Assembly (NCBI RefSeq): GCF_905220565.1
Contig: NC_059403.1
Span: 1,736,001-1,800,000, forward strand
Origin: Melitaea cinxia
Taxonomy: Eukaryota; Arthropoda; Insecta; Lepidoptera; Nymphalidae
Length of the DNA stretch: 64,000 nt
Direction of reading: 5' to 3'
Below the pieces are notes generated by a model, which ran no database searches, had not been told where the DNA came from, and saw only the letters and a list, made by a program, of their open reading frames with translations. The position numbers and the translations under genes are program-made. Numbering within the stretch: position 1 is the first letter of the stretch; each line of letters begins with the position of its first letter. Of this stretch, positions 46,457-56,456 are shown in pieces.

Positions 46457-49400
46457 TTACGCTTTGTCAAGTAAATCTTCAAGCTGCTTGACGTCTGTGA
46501 CGGGCAAAGAGCATACGTAGCGGCGACACACGTACGCTGTGGGCACGTCTCCAGCAGCGCGGATGCGCGCCATCACTGACCACAAATCAATCAAAAATTA
46601 CTTTATTCAAGTAGACTTCAAATGTTACCCTTACTCTTATTATGGCCCTACTCGTACACCTTTGAATCGTCATATTCATTTTTAATAAATTAATTATAGT
46701 TTAAGTGAAGTTACCACTAATTCAATGTTAGTCTTTGAAAAAAACTGACATTTATCACTTTAGTCATGTCTTTCATGAAATACAGCGCCGCTAAATCCAC
46801 TCATCTTTATCATAAATATAATCGTGGTTCAAGCTTATCATATGCATTAGCAATTAAATTCTTTTAAAAATAAACATTAAATTTAGTTTTTGCAAAATCG
46901 AATATGTTATCTTTTATAGATCACATAACATATTATTACTCGCTCTATTTTATAAATGAATGACATTGAGAACGTCCTTATATTTGATAGTATAAAATCA
47001 AACCTGTAAAATAGAAGTGATTATACATTATTGCGATCTTAAAAATCCCGATGCACGATACGTAAGTGACGTATGAGGTCGCAAGTGATAAATAAAGTTA
47101 CAAGTGATATATGAGGTCGCAAGTGACGAATGAAGTCACAAGTGGAATATGAGGTATCGTGTGACGTATAATGTAATAAGTGACGTATGAATTCGCAAGT
47201 GACGTATGAATTCGTAAGTGACGTATGAATTCGCAAGTGACGTAACAAGTCACGGTCTTCTATACAGATCTTGCAACAATAGTAGTAGGGGTACGTCGGC
47301 TTAATGGTTGCGCTGTTCTTTTCAATTTACGGCCGCTATAGGCATGGCGGTAGATGGGTGTGGTGTGCAACAAAGACAGAATAGCATTTTGTCTCTTTTC
47401 TATCACACGTATTGCATTTGTGTTTTAAATTTACAATATAACCAATTACAATGAAATATCACTCAATATAACCAATTACAATGAAACGTCATTCAGCGTG
47501 CAGCGAGCACTGCGCACCGCATCAAGTGACCGCACTCATCGACAGCAGTTACGTACAGCGGCGTTGACGCGAACGATAAGTTATGACACTATCGTACTAC
47601 TCTCTAACCATTGAAATTGGGCTCCGTTGCAAGACCTGTATATAAGACCGTGTATCAAGTCGCAAGTGAGGTATGAAGTCACAAGTTATATATGGGGTCA
47701 TTGGTGACGTTTGAAGTGGCAAGTGACGTTAGAAGTGGCGAGTGACGTTGGAAGTGGCGAGTGACGTTGGAAGTGGCGAGTGACGTTGGAAGTGGCGAGT
47801 GACGTTGGAAGTGGCGAGTGACGTTGGAAGTGGCGAGTGACGTTGGAAGTGGCGAGTGACGTTGGAAGTGGCGAGTGACGTTGGAAGTGGCGAGTGACGT
47901 TGGAAGTGGCGAGTGACGTTGGAAGTGGCGAGTGACGTTGGAAGTGGCGAGTGACGTTGGAAGTGGCAAGTGACGGAAGTGTTGCACAGAGTCGCATGAC
48001 ACTCACGCGCCTCGGACATACCGGCGGGCGCGTCGGCGGCGGCGGGGTCGGCCAGCGCCAGCACGCGGCCCGGCAGCAGGCGCGAGCGCACGGCGCGCGC
48101 CAGCGCCTGCGTGCGCGGGTCCGCGCCGCCGCCCGCGATCACCACCTGCGCCGGGCGCTTGCTCACTGACCTCGCACTAGCGGCTCATGTACACAAGTGC
48201 TCATCTCCAAATGTTTTTAACAACATTTTTCACTGTTCTTTTAAGTTTTGAATTTTTTTTTTTTTTTATTCTTCAATGGTGAGCTAGCACACGTCCCCCC
48301 CGAAAGTGAGCAGTTACTCCTTGTCCTTGTGGATCTCCCCACCGTGCCTCGGAGAGTACGTTAAGCCGTCGGTCCCGGTTGTAGTCATGTACACCTGATA
48401 GCGTTCGTTACTCATAGTAGGGAATATATAGGCCAACCCGCATTGGAGCAGCGTGGTGGATTAAGCTCTGATCCTTCTCCTACATGGGGAAAGAGGCCTA
48501 CGCCCAGTAGTGGGATATTGCAGGCTGAAGCGATGAGCTCCGGTAACTGCTAATGGGCGTCTATAAGACTGCAATATCAGAAGCATTCCATGCGAATTAT
48601 CGATTCTAATCCCGATCCTCCCCAGGAGTTGAGGTTTACCTTCAAATGTTGTAGTGGCTGGGATTGAGGAAAAGTGGTGATAACCACTTTTGAAAATTAC
48701 CTCCTGAATGGAATGTCTGATTTGAAAACAATTCTATTAAACAGTTTGATGCTATTAGTGAGTAAAATAGCTTACTTGACGTTAAAGCATATTAGTTAAT
48801 ATTTAAAACTAATAAAATCTTAGCGACTGACATTCTTCCGCTCTCTATTGGCGTTGGTATTTTAGGAATGTGAGACAATTTACAAACCTGAGTAGGAGAA
48901 TCATTGTAAAACATTAGCGCCGACATCATTTCGGGCAGTGCCGTAGGAGATTCGTTCAAACGCTTTGAAAATGCTATTAGCAGTTTCTTTGCCATTTCCA
49001 TCTCGTCTTTTCCTCCTTCAGGCGACACATTCTTGTCTGAGTACGCGGCGAGACGTTGCAAGTTGTGACAAGAAACACTGTTGCCTGAAGGTTCTGAACC
49101 ATCTTGATCTGTCAATGCATTTATTAGATTATCATAAAATGTGATTTTATTTGACAGAATATATTCAGGTACTAGGATTCACAATACTTTACCTTCTTTT
49201 AACCTCAAAACGACGGTACTATCCTCAGTGGAACAGGTGAAATATCCACCATTTTCATGGTCCCAAAATAGTTCATTTTGCTTAATTTGTAATTCCCGCG
49301 CCCAATTTAGCCATTTTAAATCAAGGGATGCCTCATACAAATTCAGTAAGCCTTTAATTAGAAAAGCGTAGTCATCCAAAAAGCCCTGAATAGGTTGATT

Positions 49401-52185
49401 ACTGAAACAGTTAGATGTCTTATTATTATTATTTTGATCTTGTTAACATTATTTCTTCTAACGCTAATTGCATTTTATAATGAAAACTTACGTTTGAACA
49501 ATATCACCTTTATCACCTCTGTAACATGAATGGAGAAGTGTTTTATTGTTATGGTCATACATATGTTCTTTTATAAATTCTGCTGTATTAATAGCATCGT
49601 CAACAAAAGACTTTTCTCCTAAACCTTGTCCAGCTTGTGCTAATCCTGCTATTATAAGCCCATTCCAAGAACACAAGATTTTACTGTCTAGATGTGGCCG
49701 AGGTCGCTTTAATCGCTCTTCATACAAAATATTAATGCATTCAGATATTACATTCTCAAATTGTTTTTGAGAAATTCCAAAATTCAACATTGTTTCTTCT
49801 TTACTGCCATATATAATAAGAACATTTTTATTTGTAAGTTCTCCGTGAGGATCGCTTCCAGGTGATACATTACCACTCTCTGTAACGCCAAAGTAATCAC
49901 AAAAAATGTCTAGATAAGAAATAGCTCCAATGTGTTTGTCTCCTAGGAGGGATTTTATTTCATTATACTCCCATACGCAAAATGCTCCTTCTTCCTTATG
50001 AGGTGCACCGAAAGTTGGATATGAGTCGGCATCTTCTGCACTGTAATAACCTCCGGAATCATGTCGTAGATCTCTGTTTACGTATTTTACGATATCTCGT
50101 ACCACCTCTGCAAAAAACTCGTTTTTTGTTGCAAGGTAAGCATCTGTATAAGCAATCATCAATTGCGCTTGATCATAAAGCATTTTTTCAAAATGTGGAA
50201 CATGCCAGTGATTATCTACAGAATAACGAGCGAATCCACTGGAAACATGATCGTGAATTCCGCCTTTAGCAATTTTAGTCAAAGTGTACAAGCACATTTC
50301 TAAGCATTTTTTCCCCTCAGCATTATTTTTATCTCGTGCATAGTAGTGAAATAAAAAATTAAATATGGATGCTTGTGGAAATTTGGGAGCAGTCCCAAAT
50401 CCTCCAAACTCTGGTTCATATGACGACATATATCGTCGTACACATTTATTCCATGTTGCCTCGCCAGGTACTGATGAAGCCTCTACATCAACTTTAGCAA
50501 TGTTCTCTAATGCATTCATAATATTGTTGCTAGCTTCAAGGAACTGTGCTTGGTTTTCTTTCCATTTTTTTGCTAGGGAAAGCAAGACTGTTTTAAAACC
50601 AGGTCGTCCCCAGCGGTCTTCTGGTGGGAAATAAGTGCCACCTGTTACTGGTCGTAAATCTGGTGTAAGAAAAACAGACATTGGCCATCCACCTCCCCCT
50701 GAAGTTGCCATTACAAAAAGCATATAAACACGGTCTAAATCAGGTCTCTCCTCTCGATCTACTTTTATATTGACAAAGTGCTCGTTCATTACTTTGGCCA
50801 CATCCTCATTTTCAAATGATTCCTTTTCCATTACATGGCACCAGTGGCAAGTAGAATACCCCACAGATAGAAATATAAGTTTGTTTTCTTTCTTAGCTTT
50901 ATCTATGGCCTCTTGGCACCATGGATACCAGTCTACAGGATTATGGGCATGTTGCAACAAATAAGGTGACTTTTCGGTAATCAATCTGTTGGTGTGTTTT
51001 GGTTTTTCAGTTTGGGTAGAATCTGTGTTACTTGTAGACATTTTGATTATATTGTCGCTAATACTTCTTGTAAGTTGTGGTTTTGAGATGTTAGAATGTC
51101 CAAAACAAGATAATCTGTAAAAAAATAAAAAATAATTAATAACTAAAAAGCATGGAATAAATATCTCATATTCTCATTTTCTCACTCAGATTTTTTATAT
51201 ACATAACTATTCTATTTTTATTTCTGTGGTTGGGCTACGAAAGTTGATAAAAAAGGTACAAGTTTAGTTTTGATATTCATGGTGATCAACGATAAAGGTG
51301 ACTCAACGGCCTCACTAGGATGTACTTCTATGTGGGGGTCCAGTAAAACACAAAATACACAAGCACAAATACTGAAACCTCAGCAAACATTAGCTTAATA
51401 AAAATACCATGTGTAAGGATCAAAGATCATTACTATAGCACATCAGCCCTTTATTTTAGTATCGCAGGGGAACCCATTTACGAGTGATATCCAGGATGCC
51501 CAGGTAGGCATTCCTAGACCGTAAACACATCAGCCCTACACCAGTGGTGTGACTATTACACTAACGCATTGTATATTATCTGATGGTCTATTTATAGCCA
51601 AATGATACAAAATATAACATACTAATGCTCTCTGAAGGTATGATGATAAACCTATTTAATTTTATATATTTTTTTAAAAATAAGTATATCTCATTTACAT
51701 AATAATACAGTCAATTTTGTAGGTACTCTAAAGGGCTGCTAGTAGGAAAGTTTTGGGGTAGTTCCGATTTCTTTCATTCTATATGTATTTTTGGGATGCT
51801 GAAAATCTGATGCTCCAAATCTGAGTTTTGTGGACAATATCTCGTGCGTGTTTTTCTAACATTAATCACAATGTTATGTACTACACAACGAAAACAAAAC
51901 AAGGTCACATAACAACTCTAATTAATCTATCAATAGGTATCTTAAAGCTTATTTTGTACATACCTACAAAAAATTATGGACAAAATGTCTGACGTAATAT
52001 TGTTACATAATGCTAAAAAAAAAATAAGCCATTTACCTTTTGTTAAAGTTTAAATCCCGATGTAAGCACACCAGGTTAGTAAATAAAGACTCCTTCGTAG
52101 TATTATGGTTCAAATGTATACTTTTTAATCTATTATCACCAGTCGACAAACGTCGCAATAACAAAACAGCACGACCTGTAGGCAT
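46457..52185 (-). CDS. SPATA20: SPATA20-like thioredoxin-domain protein, complete
   Basis: Six coding exons on the minus strand: 52037-52185, 49492-51114, 49193-49401, 48888-49108, 48007-48145 and 46457-46575. They total 2,460 nt (819 aa, human SPATA20 about 790), with all junctions GT-AG and phase-consistent. The short first exon encodes a basic, Leu-rich start (MPTGRAVLLLRRLSTGDNR) that resembles a mitochondrial presequence. Translation could also begin at Met75. A DUF255 thioredoxin-like domain follows, with CHWC at residues 139-142 and NPVDWYPWCQEAI upstream. Next comes an alpha/alpha-barrel region with FGGFGTAPKFPQ, GGIHDHVSSGFARYSVD and HFEKMLYDQAQL. The last exon encodes TAYVCRRYVCSLPVTD. 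The family's biochemical role is not well established. It converges on nonstop, and a LINE ends 170 bp upstream of its start codon. Confidence 0.92.
46585..46700. repeat. Probable retroposon fragment in the SPATA20-like last intron
   Basis: ATTACTTTATTCAAGTAGAC followed by CACCTTTGAATCGTCATA is a motif pair I associate with common lepidopteran retroposons. No second copy in the window confirms it. Confidence 0.35.
47056..47245. repeat. Degenerate 19-20-bp repeats (GTGACGTATGA...CAAGT)
   Basis: Diverged tandem units built around AAGTGACGTATGA alternate with GGTCGCAAGTG. They are the left remnant of an array that continues beyond the MITE at 47251-47652. Confidence 0.7.
47251..47652. mobile_element. 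MITE inserted inside the minisatellite
   Basis: CACGGTCTTCTATACAGATC plus TTGCAAC at the left pairs with the right-end complement at 25 of 27 positions. The 402-bp element is GC-richer than the array and non-coding. The flanking array is repetitive, so the target duplication cannot be fixed. Confidence 0.75.
47697..47976. repeat. 19-bp minisatellite, about 14 units
   Basis: Units of GTGACGTTGGAAGTGGCGA are nearly identical in the centre and diverge at both ends. The array ends about 30 bp from the donor of the GC-rich exon 5. Long frames here are by-products of the repeat. Confidence 0.9.
48007..48145 (-). CDS. SPATA20: SPATA20-like exon 5, extreme GC content
   Basis: This 139-nt exon is about 80% G+C and encodes VVIAGGGADPRTQALARAVR and a following Ala-rich stretch. 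The acceptor GGCGCAG|GTG and donor GCGC|GTGAGT fit the phases of its neighbours (0 and 1). The adjacent exons are about 40% GC. It starts about 30 bp from the 19-bp minisatellite in the last intron. Its residues follow the family alignment, so it is coding rather than an array artefact. Confidence 0.85.
48290..48660 (+). repeat. Longest GAGCAGCGTGGTGGATTAAG-family copy plus adjoining fragment
   Basis: Bases 48290-48530 run from CCCCCCCGAAAGTGAG through GTTAAGCCGTCGGTCCCGG, GCAGCGTGGTGGATTAAGCT and AAGAGGCCTACGCCCAG to a GAAGCGATGAG end. Bases 48536-48660 match the CAGGAGCTCTGGTCACC family (GGGCGTCTATAAGACTGCAA, CCCAGGAG). Both lie in intron 4 of the SPATA20-like gene. Confidence 0.6.
51311..51580 (-). 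mobile_element. Old tRNA-type SINE with a nested repeat, SPATA20-like intron 1
   Basis: ACTAGGATGTACTTCTATGT, then ACACAAAATACACAAGCA, corresponds to the inverted 3' half of the SINE at 62183-62430. The tRNA-like half is too decayed to show boxes A and B. Bases 51461-51530 are a copy of the CGCAGGGGAACCCATTTACG repeat inserted into it. Confidence 0.5.
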
Positions 52186-52355
52186 AATATTTAGATGTGA
52201 TAATAGTAATAGAATGCCAGTGTACTACTAATTACTACAAAATATTATATTATATATTTGCATTAATATGAAAGTTTTGTCCTTATGTACATATGACATT
52301 ATTTACTATTATTATAGTTTTGTTGACAATTGACATTTGACCATTTGACTTAACA
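52186..52355. promoter_or_regulatory. SPATA20-like 5' flank, bounded by a LINE
   Basis: Only 170 bp separate the start codon from the LINE 3' end. The stretch is AT-rich and no clear core-promoter motif was found. It presumably holds the 5' UTR and part of the promoter. Confidence 0.35.
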
Positions 52356-52663
52356 GTTGTTGTTTTAAAATTTATCCCCAATAGGGAAAGGCAAAGGACT
52401 ATAATCCATACAGCCTAGTCTGAATTTGTAAGTTTCGTTCTGATATATCAAAAGGCCGGAGCCAAGTCTGAAGTAACTTTATTGTTCTTCTGATTCGATG
52501 ACTGGTAGAGTAAGGCCGAAACCAAGTCTGAAATTTCATATTTTCGTCTACTCTTCTTTGTCTATAAGTGATAGGCGAGGTCGAAACCAAGTCTGTAATA
52601 GGCCGAAGCCTGAAATATCAAAATAAAATTTCACATCCGATGAATGAAGGTCCTGATCCTGTT
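52356..52663 (-). other. LINE 3' UTR and tail
   Basis: On the minus strand it contains three or four diverged copies of a motif like CAGACTTGGTTTCGACCT, spaced about 50-60 nt apart. It ends AAAACAACAAC next to the target duplication. The repeated motif may be part of the 3' signal recognised by the element's reverse transcriptase; that is an inference. Confidence 0.6.
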
Positions 52664-55600
52664 TCAAATATCATTGATAGTATTGCAAATAAATTCAAAT
52701 ATACTAGTATAGTTATCCAAATTAGTCAATAAATCTTGTGTATTGCGCGGGACATTTTTTGGTCCAGAAGTTGATAACAAGTTGGCTATAAATAAGAGGC
52801 GTTCCAGATTAAAAGCGGAGCATTCAAAAAATATGTGATCTAAAGACTGTGTAGAGTTGTTGGTGCAATGTGGGCAAACGGGCGATGAGATGATACGCAT
52901 ACGATTCAAATGTGCATTAAATCTGCAATGTCCAAATCTCAAGCGGCATAGTATTGTATAATATTTTCTGCTTCTATGTTGATGCGATTTAGTAAACCAA
53001 GGACTTTTTCCAATATCTTGATTTATCTGAGCATACCAAGATCCTTTTCTTAACAAGGTTTGTCGCCAAAGATCACGCCAATCAGATAGGATTTTTGATT
53101 TAATAGCAACTAATAGATCAATGTATGGTACGGCAACATTCTCATCAACAGGGCTGCCGCTGTCACTGTCAACAATTGAACGTGCCAGAAAGTCCACATG
53201 TTCATTTCCCCTTACTCCTATATGTGAAGGTGTCCACAATAATTTGATGTTGTAGTTTCTTCTGGATAGTTGATAAAGGAGATGTCTTATTTCTAAAATG
53301 ATGAAGTTTGTATTAGCACTGAATTGATAATTATCTAAAGCCTTTAGAACGCTCATACTGTCAGTAATGATCAGCCAATATTGATTAGTTTGTTTTTTAA
53401 TGAATTCTAGGGCAGCAGTAATTGCTAGAGCTTCAGCTGTAAATATTGATATCTCCTTTTTCAATCTGACGCCTTGGCCAAACTTCAGATGAGGTACATA
53501 ATAGGCCATGGAAACATTTATATCATTTTTTGATCCATCTGTGTAAACTTGTTTGAACTTATCAGAGTATTGTGCTATGAGGTTGTAAACTTCCTGGCGC
53601 TCTTTTAGCTTATGGTCAATAATAATATCGATTTGATTAATAAGACAGTCAAACTCCTTTTCGTAACACATCCAATTGCTAGAACTGTGTATTTTGTGTT
53701 GGTTATTTAGATTTAACATGAATGAATATTCGAAGAGAATAAATGGGTTATTAGAAGTTAATGGAGCATTTACAGGATATTTACTATGTAAGTAATTAAG
53801 CTTTTTAATTAGAGGATGATTACTAATGGAAAACAGTTTTAGCAAAAAACAGTATTTCAAATATTTAAATCTAAGGTGTAAAGGGGAAATGTTGCACTCG
53901 ACCTGTAACGAATTAATTGGGGTTGTTTTCATGGCGCCAGTGATAAGTCTCAGGCTGTGATTTTGAATAATATTTAATTTGTTAACCAACTTGTCATTAG
54001 CAGAAAAACATAGAAATCCATATTCAAAATGACTGCGTACAAGAGATTTATATAGGGTAAGAAGGATTTTTGGATCAGAACCCCAATATGTTTTTGCAAG
54101 AGACTTTAAAATATTAAGAGCCTTAAGAGCTCTATCAACTATGTGGTCTACATATTTGTTCCATGATAAGTTATTCATGAATATAACACCTAAAAATTTA
54201 ACTTCATTTGTGATAAGAAGAGATATATTATTATAGTTTATTTTAATTCTTTCAGACCCTACTTTATTAAAAACTATGACTTTAGACTTTTCAAAGCTAA
54301 TGTCCAATGCAAGATAATTAAAATAAGAATTTAATTTAACTAAAGCTTCGTTTAACTTAAGATTTAGGGTAGTTATATTATTACTAGAACAATAGACTAC
54401 CAAATCATCAGCAAACTGTAAATTGTATATATGAGAGCCTAGAATTAAGTTTAATCTATGTATATAAAGTGTGAAAATCAATGGACTCAAAATGCTACCT
54501 TGACATGTACCTTTATGAGAAAGCCTTGGACCAATAAGTCTATTATTATACTTAACAAATACCTTCCTACTGTGCAAAAAATTAAAAATCCATTGTATAA
54601 CTTTTACAGGTAAACCAATCGCAGCTAATTCCGTGGATAGAATATGATGGTTAACATTATTAAAGGCTCCAACTACATCGAAGAAAACTCCAGCGAGAGC
54701 TTGCTTTGATTGTATAGCATTATAAATATCAAGATGTAAGTGAGCAATGCTCTCCCTTGAAGACCTGCCTCTTCTAAAACCAAACTGATTAGAAGGTAAA
54801 ATATGATTAGACTCTATGAAATGTTCCAATCTTTGTTTTAAAAGTTGTTCAAATATTTTTCCCATGCAAGAAGTCAATGCTATAGGTCTATATGAATCAA
54901 AGTTAAACTTGTCCTTGTTGGGTTTTAAGATAGGTACTAAACAATCAACCTTCCAATCCATAGGAATAAGATTATGCTCCCAAAGAAGATTCAGGATATT
55001 TAATAAAATTAGTTTAGATTGAGAAGACAGGTGTTTAAGCATTTTATATGAAATGTAGTCAAGGCCAGGTGTAGAGTCTTTTCTGGATGAAATAGCAGAA
55101 TTTAATTCGACAATGGTAAAAGATTTTATAATAAAATTTTGATTAGGAAGAATATGGCAGAAAGAATTAAGATTAAAGGCTGGCTCTACAGTATCTGGAG
55201 TATATTTTTTGAGAAAATCAAAGATCCAAGAATAGTCAGAGTTGTTATGGGAAGGTGGAGAATAGCTTTTGTTAAATTTTCGCATATACGTCCAAATGAC
55301 TGATATAGGAGTCGATCTGTTAAATTGTTCACAAAGTTTTATCCAACTGTTTCTTCTCTCATTTCTGATAATATATTTTTTGGTGGCTTGTAGTCTTTTG
55401 AAATTAATGTAATTAGCCTCAGTGGGATCAGATTTAAAAGTCAAATAAGCGTTTTTGCTATTTAATACGGCTTTGGTGCAATTGAAATTCCACCAAGGAA
55501 GAAGTTTTTTTTTTTTATTTAAGTTAGAAGGAGAGCATGAAGATAAAGCTGTATTAACCAAAGAGTGCTTAGAAATAGAAGATGATTTCCACAGTGCTGA

Positions 55601-56446
55601 GTGTAAAATATCTGTAAATTTTGTGTAGTTATGAAGGGGGTCTTGTGTATCAAGAGAAAATTCAGTGAGCAATAGTTGGACATTTAAATTATAAATGTTC
55701 CAATCAACGTTGTTCAGGTTAGGGAAGCAGGGTAGTGAGCTACTATTGGGAATAGGAGTGGCATTGTAATGATTGTTATTAAGTGAAATTTTTGTGATTA
55801 CAGGAAAGTGGTAGCTGCCTAAGGGATCGTCATGTACTGACCAGTCACACTCTAGAGCCAATGAAGGTGATACTATGGTTAAGTCAAGAGCATTCTGTCT
55901 CCATATGTGCGAACCAACAGTGGTCATACTTCCGTCATTAAGTATAACCAAATTATTGTTATTGATAGACTCTAAAATGTCTTTGCCTCGACAATTAGAA
56001 GTAGAACAGCCCCAGGCTGAGTTTAGGCCATTAAAATCTCCTGCTAGGAAGATTGGTTCTGGTAAACTTTTAATTAACCTGTCTAGTTTAGATTTAGAAA
56101 AAGCAGGATTGCAATTAGTTGGACTGTAAAAGCTTATGATAGTAAGTTCTTTGTTGCTAGAGTATTTTATACGAACAACAACATTTTGAATGGAGTCATC
56201 ATAAAAAGTATCAATTTTAGAATAAGAAATAGAGCTATGTATTAATATGGCTACGCCATTGTGGGTGTTTCCTGAATCAAGACGGATTACATTGTAATGA
56301 CGTATCTTAAATTTTTGACAAGGCTTTAACCAAGTCTCACAAATTAACGCAATGTGAATATTTTTGTCCAAAAGGAAATAATTAAAAATATGTTGATTGT
56401 GTAGAATACTCTGAGCATTCCATTGCACAATATTTAAAGTATCCAT
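52664..56446 (-). CDS. LINE ORF2: endonuclease, reverse transcriptase, RNase H
   Basis: This 1,260-aa frame starts at the ATG at 56446 (an upstream in-frame TTG is not favoured). Residues 1-220 are an APE-type endonuclease with E37 (ICETWL), D137 and N139 (AGDFNG), D188 (ALDLTIVS) and H213. The motif around H213 reads SYH instead of the usual SDH. The reverse transcriptase has D590 (FFDVVGAF) and FADD at 678-681. RNase H has all four acidic residues: D970 (YTDGSK), E1005 (TAEAL), D1029 (TDSMS) and D1085 (HVDFLA). A C-terminal Cys/His cluster (CPHC...H...C) ends the protein. The enzyme nicks target DNA and copies the element RNA in place. Confidence 0.92.
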   Translation of the reverse strand: MDTLNIVQWNAQSILHNQHIFNYFLLDKNIHIALICETWLKPCQKFKIRHYNVIRLDSGNTHNGVAILIHSSISYSKIDTFYDDSIQNVVVRIKYSSNKELTIISFYSPTNCNPAFSKSKLDRLIKSLPEPIFLAGDFNGLNSAWGCSTSNCRGKDILESINNNNLVILNDGSMTTVGSHIWRQNALDLTIVSPSLALECDWSVHDDPLGSYHFPVITKISLNNNHYNATPIPNSSSLPCFPNLNNVDWNIYNLNVQLLLTEFSLDTQDPLHNYTKFTDILHSALWKSSSISKHSLVNTALSSCSPSNLNKKKKLLPWWNFNCTKAVLNSKNAYLTFKSDPTEANYINFKRLQATKKYIIRNERRNSWIKLCEQFNRSTPISVIWTYMRKFNKSYSPPSHNNSDYSWIFDFLKKYTPDTVEPAFNLNSFCHILPNQNFIIKSFTIVELNSAISSRKDSTPGLDYISYKMLKHLSSQSKLILLNILNLLWEHNLIPMDWKVDCLVPILKPNKDKFNFDSYRPIALTSCMGKIFEQLLKQRLEHFIESNHILPSNQFGFRRGRSSRESIAHLHLDIYNAIQSKQALAGVFFDVVGAFNNVNHHILSTELAAIGLPVKVIQWIFNFLHSRKVFVKYNNRLIGPRLSHKGTCQGSILSPLIFTLYIHRLNLILGSHIYNLQFADDLVVYCSSNNITTLNLKLNEALVKLNSYFNYLALDISFEKSKVIVFNKVGSERIKINYNNISLLITNEVKFLGVIFMNNLSWNKYVDHIVDRALKALNILKSLAKTYWGSDPKILLTLYKSLVRSHFEYGFLCFSANDKLVNKLNIIQNHSLRLITGAMKTTPINSLQVECNISPLHLRFKYLKYCFLLKLFSISNHPLIKKLNYLHSKYPVNAPLTSNNPFILFEYSFMLNLNNQHKIHSSSNWMCYEKEFDCLINQIDIIIDHKLKERQEVYNLIAQYSDKFKQVYTDGSKNDINVSMAYYVPHLKFGQGVRLKKEISIFTAEALAITAALEFIKKQTNQYWLIITDSMSVLKALDNYQFSANTNFIILEIRHLLYQLSRRNYNIKLLWTPSHIGVRGNEHVDFLARSIVDSDSGSPVDENVAVPYIDLLVAIKSKILSDWRDLWRQTLLRKGSWYAQINQDIGKSPWFTKSHQHRSRKYYTILCRLRFGHCRFNAHLNRMRIISSPVCPHCTNNSTQSLDHIFFECSAFNLERLLFIANLLSTSGPKNVPRNTQDLLTNLDNYTSIFEFICNTINDI

Positions 56447-56456
56447 AAAGTACAAA

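Noticed and set aside
47697..47976. Regular short repeats resembling a CRISPR array
   Set aside because: There are no unique spacers between the 19-bp units and the host is an insect; it is a minisatellite.
47679..48166. Minus-strand frames of 102-145 codons with a repeated ATSNVTRHFQRHSPLPTSL-type unit
   Set aside because: By-products of the 19-bp minisatellite; the only real coding part is exon 5 at 48007-48145.
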